Source of the DNA: Pseudomonas sp. BGI-2
GTDB taxonomy: Bacteria > Pseudomonadota > Gammaproteobacteria > Pseudomonadales > Pseudomonadaceae
DNA length: 64,000 nucleotides
Reading direction: 5' to 3'
Assembly (NCBI RefSeq): GCF_004310295.1
Contig: NZ_SISB01000029.1
Location: 25,803 to 89,802 of the forward strand
Positions 8,738 to 17,950 of the stretch are shown in pieces. The notes below the pieces were generated by a model, which searched no databases, was not told the DNA's origin, and was given only the letters and a program-made list of their open reading frames with translations. Positions within the stretch are counted from its first letter, which is position 1. Every line of letters begins with the position of its first letter. The position numbers and the translations under genes were made by a program.

Positions 8738-8789
8738 GGTAAACTGCGCGCCATTGCACACCCGCGCTGAATTTTCCTACGGTAATCCC

Positions 8790-10124
8790 ATGACTTTCGC
8801 CTCCCTTGGCCTGATCGAACCCTTGCTGCGCTCTCTCGAGACGCTCGGCTACCAGACTCCTACGCCGGTTCAGGCGCAAGCCATTCCGGCGGTGCTGGCC
8901 GGTCGCGACCTGATGGCTGCGGCCCAGACCGGCACCGGCAAGACCGCCGGTTTCGCGCTGCCGCTGCTGCAGTTGCTGACCATGGAAGGGCCGAAAGTTG
9001 CCTCCAATTCGGTGCGCGCGCTGATCCTGGTGCCGACCCGCGAACTGGCGGAACAGGTTCACGAAGCCGTGCGTCAGTACGCCGAAAACCTGCCGTTGAG
9101 CACTTACGCGGTGTACGGCGGCGTCAGCATCAACCCGCAAATGATGAAGCTGCGCAAAGGTGTCGACGTGCTGGTGGCGACCCCGGGACGTTTGCTCGAC
9201 TTGTATCGCCAGAAGGCCCTCAAGTTCAATCAGCTGCAAACCCTGATTCTTGACGAAGCCGACCGCATGCTCGATCTGGGTTTTTCCGAGGAGCTGGGGA
9301 ATATTTACCGCGTGCTGCCGAAGCAACGTCAGACGTTGTTGTTTTCCGCGACCTTCTCCGACGCGATCCGTTTGCTGGCCGGACAAATGCTCAACGATCC
9401 GTTGAGCATCGAAGTCAGCCCGCGCAACGTCGCTGCCAACACCGTCAAGCAATGGGTTGTGGTGGTGGACAAGAAGCGCAAGCCGGAGCTGTTCATTCAT
9501 TTGATGCGCAAGGGCAAGTGGAAGCAGGTGCTGGTGTTCGCCAAGACCCGCAATGGTGTGGACGCGCTGGTGGAAAAGCTCCAGGGCCTGGGCATCAACG
9601 CCGACGGCATCCACGGCGACAAACCGCAGGCAACCCGCCAGCGTGCGCTGGACCGGTTCAAGGCCAGTGAAGTGCAGATCCTTGTGGCCACTGACGTTGC
9701 CGCCCGTGGTCTGGATATCGAAGATTTGCCATTGGTGGTCAACTTCGACCTGCCAATCGTGGCAGAGGACTACATCCACCGGATCGGTCGTACCGGTCGT
9801 GCAGGTGCCACCGGGCAGGCTATTTCGCTGGTGTGCGCCGATGAAGTGAATTTGCTGTCGGCCATCGAGACGTTGACGCGTCAGACGTTGCCTCGGCAGA
9901 TGGAACATGACTTCGAGCCTGAGCACCGGGTACCGGATACCGATGCCAGCGGTCAGGTGGTGAAGAAGCCGAAAAAACCGAAGAAGCCGAAGACCTCCGG
10001 TGGCGGTAAGCGCAACTTGGGTAAGTGGGTTGAGAGCGGGGATGCTTCGGTGCCGGAGCCTTCGATCAAGCCTGTGCGCAAGGTCCCGGTGTTCAATACC
10101 GGGCCCCGTAAGCGTAAGCCTTAA
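8790..10124 (+). CDS. rhlE: DEAD-box ATP-dependent RNA helicase, RhlE type
   Basis: 444 aa. The helicase core shows the Q motif (FASLGL...GYQTPTPVQ), AQTGTGKT (motif I), PTRELAEQ (Ia), LDEADRMLDLGF (II), FSATF (III), ARGLDIEDLPLVVNFD (V) and HRIGRTGR (VI). The C-terminal 70 residues are rich in Lys and Pro (KKPKKPKKPKT) and likely bind RNA. It acts on structured RNA in ribosome biogenesis or cold-related mRNA turnover. The ATG at 8790 lies just before the conserved F-A-S-L-G start. RhlE is the nearest match by length and core, but Pseudomonas carries several paralogues. Confidence 0.85.
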   Translation: MTFASLGLIEPLLRSLETLGYQTPTPVQAQAIPAVLAGRDLMAAAQTGTGKTAGFALPLLQLLTMEGPKVASNSVRALILVPTRELAEQVHEAVRQYAENLPLSTYAVYGGVSINPQMMKLRKGVDVLVATPGRLLDLYRQKALKFNQLQTLILDEADRMLDLGFSEELGNIYRVLPKQRQTLLFSATFSDAIRLLAGQMLNDPLSIEVSPRNVAANTVKQWVVVVDKKRKPELFIHLMRKGKWKQVLVFAKTRNGVDALVEKLQGLGINADGIHGDKPQATRQRALDRFKASEVQILVATDVAARGLDIEDLPLVVNFDLPIVAEDYIHRIGRTGRAGATGQAISLVCADEVNLLSAIETLTRQTLPRQMEHDFEPEHRVPDTDASGQVVKKPKKPKKPKTSGGGKRNLGKWVESGDASVPEPSIKPVRKVPVFNTGPRKRKP

Positions 10125-10144
10125 AAAGCTTCGGCGTCTGTCAG

Positions 10145-10220
10145 GACGCCTTCGCGGGCAAGCCTCGCTCCTACAAGAGCACCACCAATCCGTAGGAGCG
10201 AGGCTTGCCCGCGAAGGGTG
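10145..10220. repeat. Inverted REP pair, GTAGGAG type, tails outward
   Basis: CCTTCGCGGGCAAGCCTCGC faces away from GAGGCTTGCCCGCGAAGG with a loop of only about 20 nt. It sits between the convergent rhlE and flavoprotein genes. Confidence 0.9.
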
Positions 10221-10231
10221 CGCCTCGGTCT

Positions 10232-11473
10232 TCAGCCCTTGCGCTTCAACCATTCCACAATCCCCAACCCCGCCGCTCGCCCACTGGCGAAACACGCGGT
10301 CAGCAGATAGCCGCCAGTCGGCGCTTCCCAATCGAGCATTTCACCCGCGCAGAACACGCCAGGCAGTTGCTTGAGCATCAATCGTTCATCCATCGATTCG
10401 AACATCACGCCACCGGCGCTGCTGATGGCTTCATCCAGCGGACGGGTTTTCACCAACGTCAGTGGCAATGCCTTGATCGCTTTGGCCAGCAGCGCCGGAT
10501 CAGCGAAGCATTCGGCCGGAGTGAGTTCGCGCAGCAACGCCGCTTTCACACCCTCGATCCCGAGCTGGCTGTGCAAATGTTTCGACATGGAACGAGACCC
10601 GCGCGGTTTGCTCAGCGCAGCCTGCACTTTATCCACAGGCCTGCCCGGTAACAGGTCGAGGTGAAGGGTCGCCGAGCCGTGCTGATTGATGGCTTCACGG
10701 ATCGGCGCCGACAAGGCGTAGATCAAACTGCCTTCAATCCCGGTCGCCGTGATCACACATTCGCCGAGCCGTGGGACGTCGTCATTGAGGCCAATGGCGA
10801 TGTTTTTCAGCGGTGCGCCGGCGAATTTGCTGACCATCAACTCGCTCCAGGCCTGCACCTCGAAGCCGCAATTACTCGGTTGCAGCGGCATCAGTCCTAC
10901 GCCGCGTTGTTCCAGTGCCAGCATCCAGGCGCCATCCGAGCCGAGGCGCGACCAGCTGCCGCCGCCGAGGGCCAGCAGGGTTGCGTCGGGTCGAACGGTT
11001 TTTTCACCGTCGGGGCTATCAATGCGCAAACCACCGCTGTCATCCCAACCAAGCCAGCGGTGGCGGGTGTGGATAACGACGCCAGCGTCTCGCAGTCGTT
11101 TGAGCCAGGCGCGTAACAGCGGGGCGGCTTTCATGTCTGTAGGAAAAACTCGGCCGGAGCTGCCGACAAAGGTTTCAATGCCCAGGTCATGAATCCATTG
11201 GCATAGCGCATCGGCGCCGAAGGAACGTAGCAACGGCGCAATCTGCGGCGCGCGTTCGGCGTAGCGCGAGAGAAATGCCGGGTAGGCTTCGGAATGGGTG
11301 ATGTTCATGCCACCCACACCGGCCAGCAGGAATTTTCGCCCAACTGAAGGCATGCCGTCGTACAGGTCGACCTTGATCCCGGCCTGGCTCAGCACTTCAG
11401 CCGCCATCAAACCGGCGGGGCCGCCGCCGATGATTGCGACGTGAGAAGTGGAGGAAGGCGAGGGCTGGGTCAT
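10232..11473 (-). CDS. TIGR03862-type flavoprotein (BaiN/HI0933-like FAD oxidoreductase)
   Basis: 413 aa. The N-terminal FAD-binding Rossmann motif is VAIIGGGPAGLMAAEVLSQAG, followed by LYDGMPSVGRKFLLAGVGGMNITHSE, a diagnostic stretch of the HI0933/BaiN family, and a C-terminal FCAGEMLDWEAPTGGYLLTACFASGRAAG that closes the FAD site. The reaction is uncharacterised; relatives reduce C=C bonds or are of unknown function. The ATG at 11473 gives MTQPSPS directly before the FAD motif. It reads toward rhlE and ends beside a REP pair. Confidence 0.85.
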   Translation of the reverse strand: MTQPSPSSTSHVAIIGGGPAGLMAAEVLSQAGIKVDLYDGMPSVGRKFLLAGVGGMNITHSEAYPAFLSRYAERAPQIAPLLRSFGADALCQWIHDLGIETFVGSSGRVFPTDMKAAPLLRAWLKRLRDAGVVIHTRHRWLGWDDSGGLRIDSPDGEKTVRPDATLLALGGGSWSRLGSDGAWMLALEQRGVGLMPLQPSNCGFEVQAWSELMVSKFAGAPLKNIAIGLNDDVPRLGECVITATGIEGSLIYALSAPIREAINQHGSATLHLDLLPGRPVDKVQAALSKPRGSRSMSKHLHSQLGIEGVKAALLRELTPAECFADPALLAKAIKALPLTLVKTRPLDEAISSAGGVMFESMDERLMLKQLPGVFCAGEMLDWEAPTGGYLLTACFASGRAAGLGIVEWLKRKG

Positions 11474-11526
11474 GGCTAGAGCTGCGGCGTGGCGGAATAA
11501 GCCGCGCATTCTACCAGCACGAAGCA

Positions 11527-11617
11527 TTGTGGGAGCGGGCTTGCTCGCGAAAGCGATTTAACATTCAACATTGATGTCGACTGATACACCGCTTTCGCGA
11601 GCAAGCCCGCTCCCACA
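11527..11617. repeat. REPIN, two inverted GTGGGAG-type REPs
   Basis: TGTGGGAGCGGGCTTGCTCG and its inverse enclose a spacer whose reverse complement contains GTCGACATCAATGTTGAATG, nearly the same as the spacer at 2968-3062. Confidence 0.92.
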
Positions 11618-11756
11618 TTTGATCAGCGGTGTTTTCAGATGACTGATCAAAAAACAACCACCATTTTGCCGGCTATAGGCAGCATGGCCTGCAGGACCTT
11701 TCACTCAGGTTATCCACAGGCAGTTCCACAGACATTGTGGGTAAAGCATCCACAAC

Positions 11757-12677
11757 TCAATGACAACCTGATGACTGCCAGACCCGCTGCGCGCTGTGGT
11801 GCAGGATTCCGTGGCGGCGCGCCAAGGCCTTGCGGTCCTTGCTGTAGCCGCCGCCAATCACCCCGACCACCGGAATATCCCGCCCCAGGCAATGACGCAT
11901 CACGCTTTCATCGCGAGCGGCAACGCCTTCGTCTGTCAGCTTCAGGTAGCCGAGTGCGTCGTCCTTATGCACATCGACCCCGGCGTCGTACAACACCAGA
12001 TCCGGTTGGTAGAGTGGCAGCAAATAATTCAGCGCATCGTCCACTACCTTCAAATAATCGGCATCGCCCATGCCTTTGGGCAGCGGGATGTCCCAATCAC
12101 TTTCAGCCTTGCGTGCAGGAAAATTCTTTTCGCAGTGAAGGGAAACGGTTATCGCGTCCGGGGTGTTGTGCAGTATTCGTGCAGTCCCGTCGCCCTGATG
12201 CACGTCGCAATCGAAGATCAGCACCCGATTCACACGGCCGCTTTCCAGTAGGAAATGGCTGATCACCGCCAGGTCATTGAAGATGCAGAAACCCGCCGGA
12301 TAGTCGTAATGCGCGTGATGCGTGCCACCGGCCAGATGACAGGCCAGGCCGTGTTGCAGCGCCTGTTCCGCCGCCAGCAACGAACCGCCGACCGCCCGCA
12401 CCGTGCGCCGGGCCAGTGCTTCACTCCAGGGCAGGCCTAGGCGCCGCTGGTCTTCGCGGGACAACTCGCCACTCATGTAGCGTTCGATATAGGCAGCGTC
12501 ATGCGCGAGGGCAAGAATCTCCGGGGGACAGAGTTCAGGGCGCAGCAGGTCGGCGTCCCGGGTCAGGCCGCTGTCCACCAAGTGATCGCGCAGCAGGCGA
12601 AACTTGTCCATCGGGAAGCGGTGATCCGCCGGGAACTCGGGGCTGTAGTCTTCGTGGTAGATCAGCGGCAGCGGCAT
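11757..12677 (-). CDS. Histone deacetylase superfamily (AcuC/HDAC-like) amidohydrolase
   Basis: 306 aa. HDAC-fold zinc amidohydrolase with GGTHHAHYDYPAGFCIFNDLA (catalytic His pair region), DCDVHQGDGT (zinc Asp and His) and YDAGVDVHKDDALG (second zinc Asp). Bacterial members remove acyl groups from acetylated small molecules or lysines; the substrate here is unknown. The ATG at 12677 starts MPLPLIYHEDYSPEF, the family's usual N-terminus, whereas the 57 residues upstream are not protein-like. It is divergent from the GNAT gene 75 nt away, so an acyltransferase and a deacylase sit back to back. Confidence 0.87.
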   Translation of the reverse strand: MPLPLIYHEDYSPEFPADHRFPMDKFRLLRDHLVDSGLTRDADLLRPELCPPEILALAHDAAYIERYMSGELSREDQRRLGLPWSEALARRTVRAVGGSLLAAEQALQHGLACHLAGGTHHAHYDYPAGFCIFNDLAVISHFLLESGRVNRVLIFDCDVHQGDGTARILHNTPDAITVSLHCEKNFPARKAESDWDIPLPKGMGDADYLKVVDDALNYLLPLYQPDLVLYDAGVDVHKDDALGYLKLTDEGVAARDESVMRHCLGRDIPVVGVIGGGYSKDRKALARRHGILHHSAQRVWQSSGCH

Positions 12678-12751
12678 AACGAATTCAGGTAGGAATGAGT
12701 GAAGGATCCTACCAGCGTTGTAGACTTGCGGCATGGAAAGGGGAGGGCACG

Positions 12752-13321
12752 ATGGAGCCGATACTGAAACTCGAGAGCGCGCGACTGCTGTTGCGGCAGT
12801 GGCGCGATGAGGATTTGCCGGAGTTCGCGGCGATGTGCGCCGATCCACAGGTCATGCGCTATTTTCCGGCACCCTTGAGTCGTCTCGAAAGTGCTTCGCT
12901 GATCGGACGGATTCGTGGGCATTTTGCCGAACATGGCTTCGGCCTCTGGGCGCTGGAGCGCAAGGACACCGGGGCATTCATCGGTTTCACCGGCCTCGGC
13001 GTGGTCGGTTTCGATGCACCGTTTACCCCGGCTACAGAAATCGGCTGGCGCCTGGCGCGCGAGCATTGGGGGCTGGGTTATGCCAGTGAAGCGGCGTGGA
13101 CCGCTCTGCGATGCGGGTTTGACCGGATGCCGCTGAAAGAAGTCGTGTCGTTCACCACCGAAACCAACATGCTGTCGCAGAAAGTCATGCAGGCAATCGG
13201 CATGCACCATGATTCAGCCGATGATTTTGAACATCCCAGGCTCGCGGCCGATCATCCCCTGCGCCACCATGTGTTGTATCGCATCACCCGTGAACAATGG
13301 CTGCAAACCTTGCATGGATAA
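12752..13321 (+). CDS. GNAT family N-acetyltransferase (RimJ/RimL-like)
   Basis: 189 aa. Opens LKLESARLLLRQWRDEDLPEFAAMCADPQVM, the Acetyltransf_3 pattern also seen in RimJ/RimL. IGWRLAREHWGLGYASEAAW is the acetyl-CoA binding segment and ETNMLSQKVMQAIGM the C-terminal helix. The ATG at 12752 follows GGGGAGGG at 7-nt spacing. It probably acetylates an amino group on a protein N-terminus or small molecule, with no further evidence for the substrate. Confidence 0.85.
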   Translation: MEPILKLESARLLLRQWRDEDLPEFAAMCADPQVMRYFPAPLSRLESASLIGRIRGHFAEHGFGLWALERKDTGAFIGFTGLGVVGFDAPFTPATEIGWRLAREHWGLGYASEAAWTALRCGFDRMPLKEVVSFTTETNMLSQKVMQAIGMHHDSADDFEHPRLAADHPLRHHVLYRITREQWLQTLHG

Positions 13322-13424
13322 GCAGGCACGGACGTTTACAATGGCCCCCATGGGCCCTGGCCATAAACTGAATCGACCGTCGCAGCCCAGACTGCGCGGC
13401 ATGCTTTGTGTGAGGAGAGTCTGA

Positions 13425-14294
13425 ATGAGCCAAGTGTTGGATGATCTGGTCGACCTGCTGACCCTGGAACCGATCGAAGAAAACCTGTTCCGTGGCCGCA
13501 GTCAGGACCTGGGTTTTCGTCAGTTGTTCGGCGGTCAGGTGATCGGTCAGTCCTTGTCGGCGGCCAGTCAGACGGTCGAAGAAGCGCGCCATGTGCATTC
13601 GATGCACGGCTATTTCCTGCGCCCGGGCGATTCCGCGTTGCCCGTGGTGTATCAGGTTGACCGGGTGCGTGATGGCGGCAGTTTCAGCACGCGTCGGGTG
13701 ACGGCGATCCAGAAGGGCAACCCGATCTTCACTTGCAGTGCGTCGTTTCAGTACGACGAAAAAGGCTTCGAGCACCAGGCCGAGATGCCGACCGTGGTCG
13801 GCCCGGAAAACCTGCCTTCGGAACTTGAGCTCACCCAACAGCGTGCGCACCTGATTCCCGAGCACATGCGCGAAAAATTTCTGTGCCCCAAACCGATCGA
13901 ATTCCGACCGATCACCGAGAAAGATCCCTACAACCCGCAACCGTCCGATCCGGTCAAGTACGTCTGGTTTCGTGCCGACGGTGCCTTGGCCGATTCTCCG
14001 GCGTTGCACAAATACCTGCTGGCCTATGCGTCGGACTTCGGTCTGCTGACCACCTCGATGCAGCCCCACGGCAAATCGGTCTGGCAGAAAGACATGCAGG
14101 TCGCCAGCCTCGATCACGCGCTGTGGTTCCATGCGGATCTTCGCGCCGATGACTGGTTGCTGTACGCGATGGACAGCCCGTGGGCCGGCAATTCTCGCGG
14201 GTTCACCCGTGGCAGCGTGTTCAATCGTGGCGGGCAATTGGTGGCTTCGGTCACTCAGGAAGGCTTGATCCGCCATCGCAAGGATTGGGCATGA
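13425..14294 (+). CDS. tesB: Acyl-CoA thioesterase II
   Basis: 289 aa, the usual TesB length, a double hot-dog thioesterase that hydrolyses medium and long acyl-CoA in the cytosol. FGGQVIGQSLSAASQTV and HSMHGYFLRPGD mark the first hot-dog. SLDHALWFH holds the catalytic Asp and SVTQEGLIR the catalytic Gln. Where E. coli TesB has the Thr of its triad the sequence reads MDSPWA, so that residue may differ. GAGGAGAG precedes the ATG. The stop overlaps the start of the HAD gene (ATGA), so they are coupled. Confidence 0.92.
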   Translation: MSQVLDDLVDLLTLEPIEENLFRGRSQDLGFRQLFGGQVIGQSLSAASQTVEEARHVHSMHGYFLRPGDSALPVVYQVDRVRDGGSFSTRRVTAIQKGNPIFTCSASFQYDEKGFEHQAEMPTVVGPENLPSELELTQQRAHLIPEHMREKFLCPKPIEFRPITEKDPYNPQPSDPVKYVWFRADGALADSPALHKYLLAYASDFGLLTTSMQPHGKSVWQKDMQVASLDHALWFHADLRADDWLLYAMDSPWAGNSRGFTRGSVFNRGGQLVASVTQEGLIRHRKDWA

Positions 14295-14884
14295 GCCTGG
14301 CCGAGGTGCGGCATTGGGTGTTCGACATGGACGGCACCCTGACGGTGGCCGTGCATGACTTCGCGGCGATTCGCGTGGCGTTGGCGATTCCGGCGGAAGA
14401 CGACATATTGACCCACCTCGCAGCGCTGCCGGCCGATGAAGCCGCAGCCAAACATGCGTGGCTGTTGGAGCACGAACGGGACCTGGCGTTGGGTTCGAAA
14501 GCGGCGCCGGGCGCAGTGGAGCTGGTGCGGGAGTTGGCCGGGCGCGGTTATCACCTGGGCATTCTCACGCGCAATGCCCGGGAGCTGGCGCACGTGACAC
14601 TGGAGGCGATCGGCCTGGCTGACTGCTTTGCCGTGGAGGATGTGCTGGGCCGTGATGAAGCGCCGCCTAAACCGCATCCCGGTGGTTTGCTGAAGTTGGC
14701 CGAGGCCTGGAACGTGCCGGCGAGCGAGATGGTGATGGTCGGTGATTACCGCTTTGATCTGGATTGCGGTCGAGCGGCGGGAGCGCGGACGGTGTTGGTG
14801 AATTTGCCGGATAACCCTTGGCCGGAGCTGACGGATTGGCATGCGGCGGATTGTGGGGTGTTGCGGGAGATGTTGTCTGCTTGA
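14291..14884 (+). CDS. HAD-family hydrolase (HAD-IA phosphatase-like)
   Basis: 197 aa. Motif I is FDMDGTLT (nucleophile Asp), motif II ILTRNA, motif III Lys in APPKPHPGG and motif IV VGDYRFDLDCGRAAG. The cap is a short helical insert after motif I as in phosphoglycolate-phosphatase-like enzymes. The start at 14291 overlaps the tesB stop by 4 nt. Substrate is not predictable from this. A hybrid REP pair follows the stop. Confidence 0.87.
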   Translation: MSLAEVRHWVFDMDGTLTVAVHDFAAIRVALAIPAEDDILTHLAALPADEAAAKHAWLLEHERDLALGSKAAPGAVELVRELAGRGYHLGILTRNARELAHVTLEAIGLADCFAVEDVLGRDEAPPKPHPGGLLKLAEAWNVPASEMVMVGDYRFDLDCGRAAGARTVLVNLPDNPWPELTDWHAADCGVLREMLSA

Positions 14885-14886
14885 GG

Positions 14887-14978
14887 GCCCTTTCGCGGGC
14901 AAGCCTCGCTCCTACAAAGTGACGCGCTGCCCTTGTAGGAGCGAGCGGTGCGGCGATCCGACTTGCCCGCGAAGGCGT
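14887..14978. repeat. Inverted REP pair with one arm carrying an extra mini-hairpin
   Basis: The left arm is a normal GTAGGAG-type REP (inverted). The right arm reads GGAGCGAGCGGTGCGGCGAT then CCGACTTGCCCGCGAAGG: a segment of about 15 nt, able to fold as GTGCGG-CGAT-CCGAC with one bulge, is inserted in the REP. The same hybrid occurs at 43696 and 63777. Confidence 0.85.
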
Positions 14979-14998
14979 CAGATCAGGCAATACAGAAC

Positions 14999-15958
14999 TC
15001 ACTGACCAAACAACACCTTCTGCCCCTCCGGCGACGTCAACATTCCATCCCCGTTATGCCCAACCCCCGGCACTTCAACCAGCCGCTGATTGACCCCTTT
15101 CGGATTCCGACGCAGCAGGTAACTGAAAAAATTCTGCCCGCGAACCAAACGATAAGCACCCTGGGCTTTGGCCTCGCAACCTTTGTCGAGCGCCGGATGT
15201 TGCGGGTCGGTATCTTGCTGCCCGTGCAGATAAGTCACGTCCCGTTTGACGTAATTGCCTTCAATTTGCGGTGCCGTTTGCCCACTGGCATAAACGGGTA
15301 AATCCGTCAGCCCGTACTTCCAGCGATTGAACCCGGGACACGCCGCATGGTTGAACGCCACCGGCCGCTGCTCATTGAAGTACGCGTAGGACGAAGGGTT
15401 GGCGACGACGTAGCGAAGCTTCACGCCGGCGGCCGTCAGGGCCGGTTGCTCACGCGCCAGCAGCGCATAGCGCTGAACCACCTGAGCACCACCGGAGTGC
15501 CCGGCGATGATGATTTGCTTCACATCCGGAAATTGCCGGCGGTCACTGACTCTCTCGATGATTTGATCGAGGGCTGCATAGGAACTCAGCGCAAAAGGAG
15601 CGGTGGATAAACCTCCTGCCATCCAGTCATTGCCCTGCCAGCGCAACACTGTGTCCGCCACCGGATGAAGCGCGATGTCGGTTTCGTTGAGGAATTGCGG
15701 GGCGATCACCAGGGTGCTTGCACTTTGCCCGGCCAGTTCCGCCGCGCGCTCGGCGCTCTGGCGATAGGTTTCAGCATTGCGTAAACGACCATGGATGATG
15801 ATCAGCACGCGTTCGATTTTCGCTGGCGCCGGGCCAAGGCTCACCGCCATCTCGCCTTCTTTCAACAACAATCGCCCGGGGCTGAGCTCCTTGACGCCAT
15901 GCTCCGCGGCCTGGGTGCTTGCGCACGTGAACAACACAATCAACAGCCAATTTTTCAT
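14999..15958 (-). CDS. Secreted alpha/beta hydrolase, function unknown
   Basis: 319 aa with a signal peptide (residues 1-18, MKNWLLIVLFTCASTQAA). The alpha/beta-hydrolase core shows VLIIIHGRLRNAETY (oxyanion-hole HG), IIIAGHSGGAQVVQRY (nucleophile Ser in GHSGG) and VPGVGHNGDGML (catalytic His near the end). It is likely a periplasmic esterase or lipase of unknown substrate. Its ATG follows the TAA of the zinc peptidase gene with no bases between, so translation is coupled and the two products may act in the same compartment. Confidence 0.8.
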   Translation of the reverse strand: MKNWLLIVLFTCASTQAAEHGVKELSPGRLLLKEGEMAVSLGPAPAKIERVLIIIHGRLRNAETYRQSAERAAELAGQSASTLVIAPQFLNETDIALHPVADTVLRWQGNDWMAGGLSTAPFALSSYAALDQIIERVSDRRQFPDVKQIIIAGHSGGAQVVQRYALLAREQPALTAAGVKLRYVVANPSSYAYFNEQRPVAFNHAACPGFNRWKYGLTDLPVYASGQTAPQIEGNYVKRDVTYLHGQQDTDPQHPALDKGCEAKAQGAYRLVRGQNFFSYLLRRNPKGVNQRLVEVPGVGHNGDGMLTSPEGQKVLFGQ

Positions 15959-16846
15959 TTACAGAGTTTTCGCCGCAAAGGTATCGCACTGGCCCACCTG
16001 GCCTTGCGCAAATCCGGTTTTAAACCAGCGCACCCTTTGCGCCGATGTGCCATGGGTAAACGAGTCCGGTACCACGCGGCCCTGACCTTTTTGTTGCAAA
16101 CGGTCGTCGCCGATAGCGTTGGCCGCATTCAAGGCTTCTTCGATGTCACCCGGTTCCAGCCAGTTCAGACGCTGCTGCGCATTGTTGGCCCAGACACCGG
16201 CCAGGCAATCGGCCTGCAACTCCTGGCGCACCAACAGTCCGCCATCGCCTTCCATCTGCCGGCCTTGCTGGCGGGCTGCCTGAATTTTTGCGGAAACGCC
16301 GAGCAACGTCTGAACGTGATGTCCGACTTCGTGCGCGATGACGTAGGCCTGAGCGAAGTCACCTGCAGCGGAAAAGCGTTGCGACATTTCCTGGAAAAAA
16401 GCCGTGTCCAGGTAGACCTTCTGGTCGGCGGGGCAATAGAACGGCCCGGTCGCCGATGTCGCCATGCCGCACGCCGAGTTCACCCGGTTGCTGAACAGCA
16501 CCAGCGTCGGGTTCTTATACTGTCGACCCGCCTGCTGGAAAATCTGGCCCCACGTATCCTCGGTATCGCCGAGGATCGAGCGCACGAATTCGGCGCCTTC
16601 ATCATTGGCCGGCGGGGCCTTGCGGCTCTGGTTGGTGGCCGGAGCCGATTGCTCGGTCATTTGCCCGGTCAGTTGTCCGAGGATTTGCATCGGGTCCTGG
16701 CCGGTGATCCAGCCGATCCCGACAATCAGGATGATCGCGGTCAGGCTCAGGCCTTTGCCGCCACCAAAGCGCATCCCGCCGCCACCGCCGCCATCACCAC
16801 GGGCGTCGACCACGTTGTCGCTGCGTCGGCCTTTTTTCCATAGCAT
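15959..16846 (-). CDS. Neutral zinc metallopeptidase, YpfJ family
   Basis: 295 aa. A short basic N-terminus with a Gly-rich run (DGGGGGGMRFGGGKG) precedes one membrane segment (LSLTAIILIVGIGWITG), then a periplasmic domain with the zincin motif VIAHEVGHHVQTL. This is the UPF0267/YpfJ architecture (also written putative_zinc_metallopeptidase). The ATG at 16846 has AGAGGA 8 nt upstream; longer frames add non-homologous residues. It is divergent from the IclR gene and coupled to the downstream hydrolase gene. Confidence 0.87.
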   Translation of the reverse strand: MLWKKGRRSDNVVDARGDGGGGGGMRFGGGKGLSLTAIILIVGIGWITGQDPMQILGQLTGQMTEQSAPATNQSRKAPPANDEGAEFVRSILGDTEDTWGQIFQQAGRQYKNPTLVLFSNRVNSACGMATSATGPFYCPADQKVYLDTAFFQEMSQRFSAAGDFAQAYVIAHEVGHHVQTLLGVSAKIQAARQQGRQMEGDGGLLVRQELQADCLAGVWANNAQQRLNWLEPGDIEEALNAANAIGDDRLQQKGQGRVVPDSFTHGTSAQRVRWFKTGFAQGQVGQCDTFAAKTL

Positions 16847-17086
16847 GTGGGAATCCTCTGATTGTCCGTGGTGATGAGTGTTGCTGGTGTGTGGGGGCGG
16901 CGCCAGTCCGGCTGTCCGGCTTTTCGCACTGGTCGGTAGACTTGCAGACTGTAGGAACATGGATAACCCATCGAATTCCGTAAGCGGGTGGGTTTTTATC
17001 GAGTAGGCCAATTGAGCATCGGGTTCCAGATTTCGCATTACTCGGTTCATCTTCTAGAATCAGGCAAATTGTATGTGGAACCTCCC

Positions 17087-17863
17087 ATGGCCGGCAGTCA
17101 GATCGAACGAGTCTTCAGCGTGCTGGAAAGCCTCACCAGTGACCCTCGCGGTCTGCCGATGCAGAGGCTCGCGGAGCAACTGGACATCCCTAAAAGCGCA
17201 ACCCACCGTCTGCTCGCGGAGCTGATTCGGCTGGGTTACGTGCGGCAGAATCCGGAGAACTTGCGGTATCACTTGTCCACAAAATTGGTGGCGATGGGTT
17301 TTCGTTACCTGTCGGGCAGCGGCGCCGATATTGTTCAACCCGTGCTGGATCGGCTGGCTCAGGAAACCGGGGAACTGGTGCGTCTCGGGGTGATTGAAGG
17401 CGAGCGGCAGGTCTGGATTGCCAAGTCCCAGGGAGCTCGTTCCGGCCTGCGTTACGACCCGGAAATGGGCCGCGATGCGCCGTTGTTCTATACCGCGTCG
17501 GGCCATGCATGGCTGGCGTGCATGAGCGATGCCGAGGCGTTGTCGCTGGTGGAGCGCCAGGGCGGCGAGCGACCTAAGGACCTTGGGCCGAATGCACCGC
17601 GTTCCAACATTGAATTGCTGGAGCGCCTGCGTCTGGCGCGGGAGCAGGGCTATGCCTGGGTCGAGGAGAGCTCGGCGGTGGGCACCTCGGCGATCGCGGC
17701 GGTGGTGCGGCACCCGAGCGAGGGGCGGGTGATTGGTGTGCTGAGCATCGCCGGGCCGAGTGCGCGGATGCCGGGCGCGCGGTTGCATGAGTTGGCGCCG
17801 CTGTTGTCGAGGTATGCCGAAGAATTGTCGGCGGCGAGTCTGGCGTCGGAGTTGTTCAGTTAA
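17087..17863 (+). CDS. IclR family transcriptional regulator
   Basis: 258 aa. An N-terminal winged HTH (IERVFSVLESLTSDPRGLPMQRLAEQLDIPKSATHRLLAELIRLGYV) is joined to the IclR effector domain (LSGSGADIVQPVLDRLAQETGELVRLGV, with GTSAIAAVV near the end). IclR regulators often control aromatic-acid catabolism (PcaU, PobR, PcaR). Next to quiC and other dehydroshikimate genes it is a reasonable local regulator, although a truncated transporter separates them. The ATG at 17087 starts just before the HTH; the frame opens further upstream but the added 33 residues are not HTH-like. Confidence 0.87.
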   Translation: MAGSQIERVFSVLESLTSDPRGLPMQRLAEQLDIPKSATHRLLAELIRLGYVRQNPENLRYHLSTKLVAMGFRYLSGSGADIVQPVLDRLAQETGELVRLGVIEGERQVWIAKSQGARSGLRYDPEMGRDAPLFYTASGHAWLACMSDAEALSLVERQGGERPKDLGPNAPRSNIELLERLRLAREQGYAWVEESSAVGTSAIAAVVRHPSEGRVIGVLSIAGPSARMPGARLHELAPLLSRYAEELSAASLASELFS

Positions 17864-17898
17864 TTCATTCAGCACCAATCCATTGTGGGCGAGCCTGT

Positions 17899-17938
17899 GG
17901 TGAGGGGATTTATCCCCGTTGCGCTGTGAAGCGCCCCC
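17899..17938. repeat. Double-hairpin extragenic repeat
   Basis: GGGGAT (17904-17909) pairs with ATCCCC (17912-17917), then GCGCT (17921-17925) pairs with AGCGC (17930-17934). Layout and the GTGG-TGAGGG...CCCGTTG...GCTG-GAAGC sequence match the element at 21411. Confidence 0.65.
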
Positions 17939-17950
17939 CAAAACCGCCAG

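Noticed and set aside
8646..10331. Long antisense reading frame (561 codons) opposite rhlE
   Set aside because: It is a His/Arg/Gln-rich mirror of the rhlE coding sequence, spans an REP pair and has no recognisable motif.
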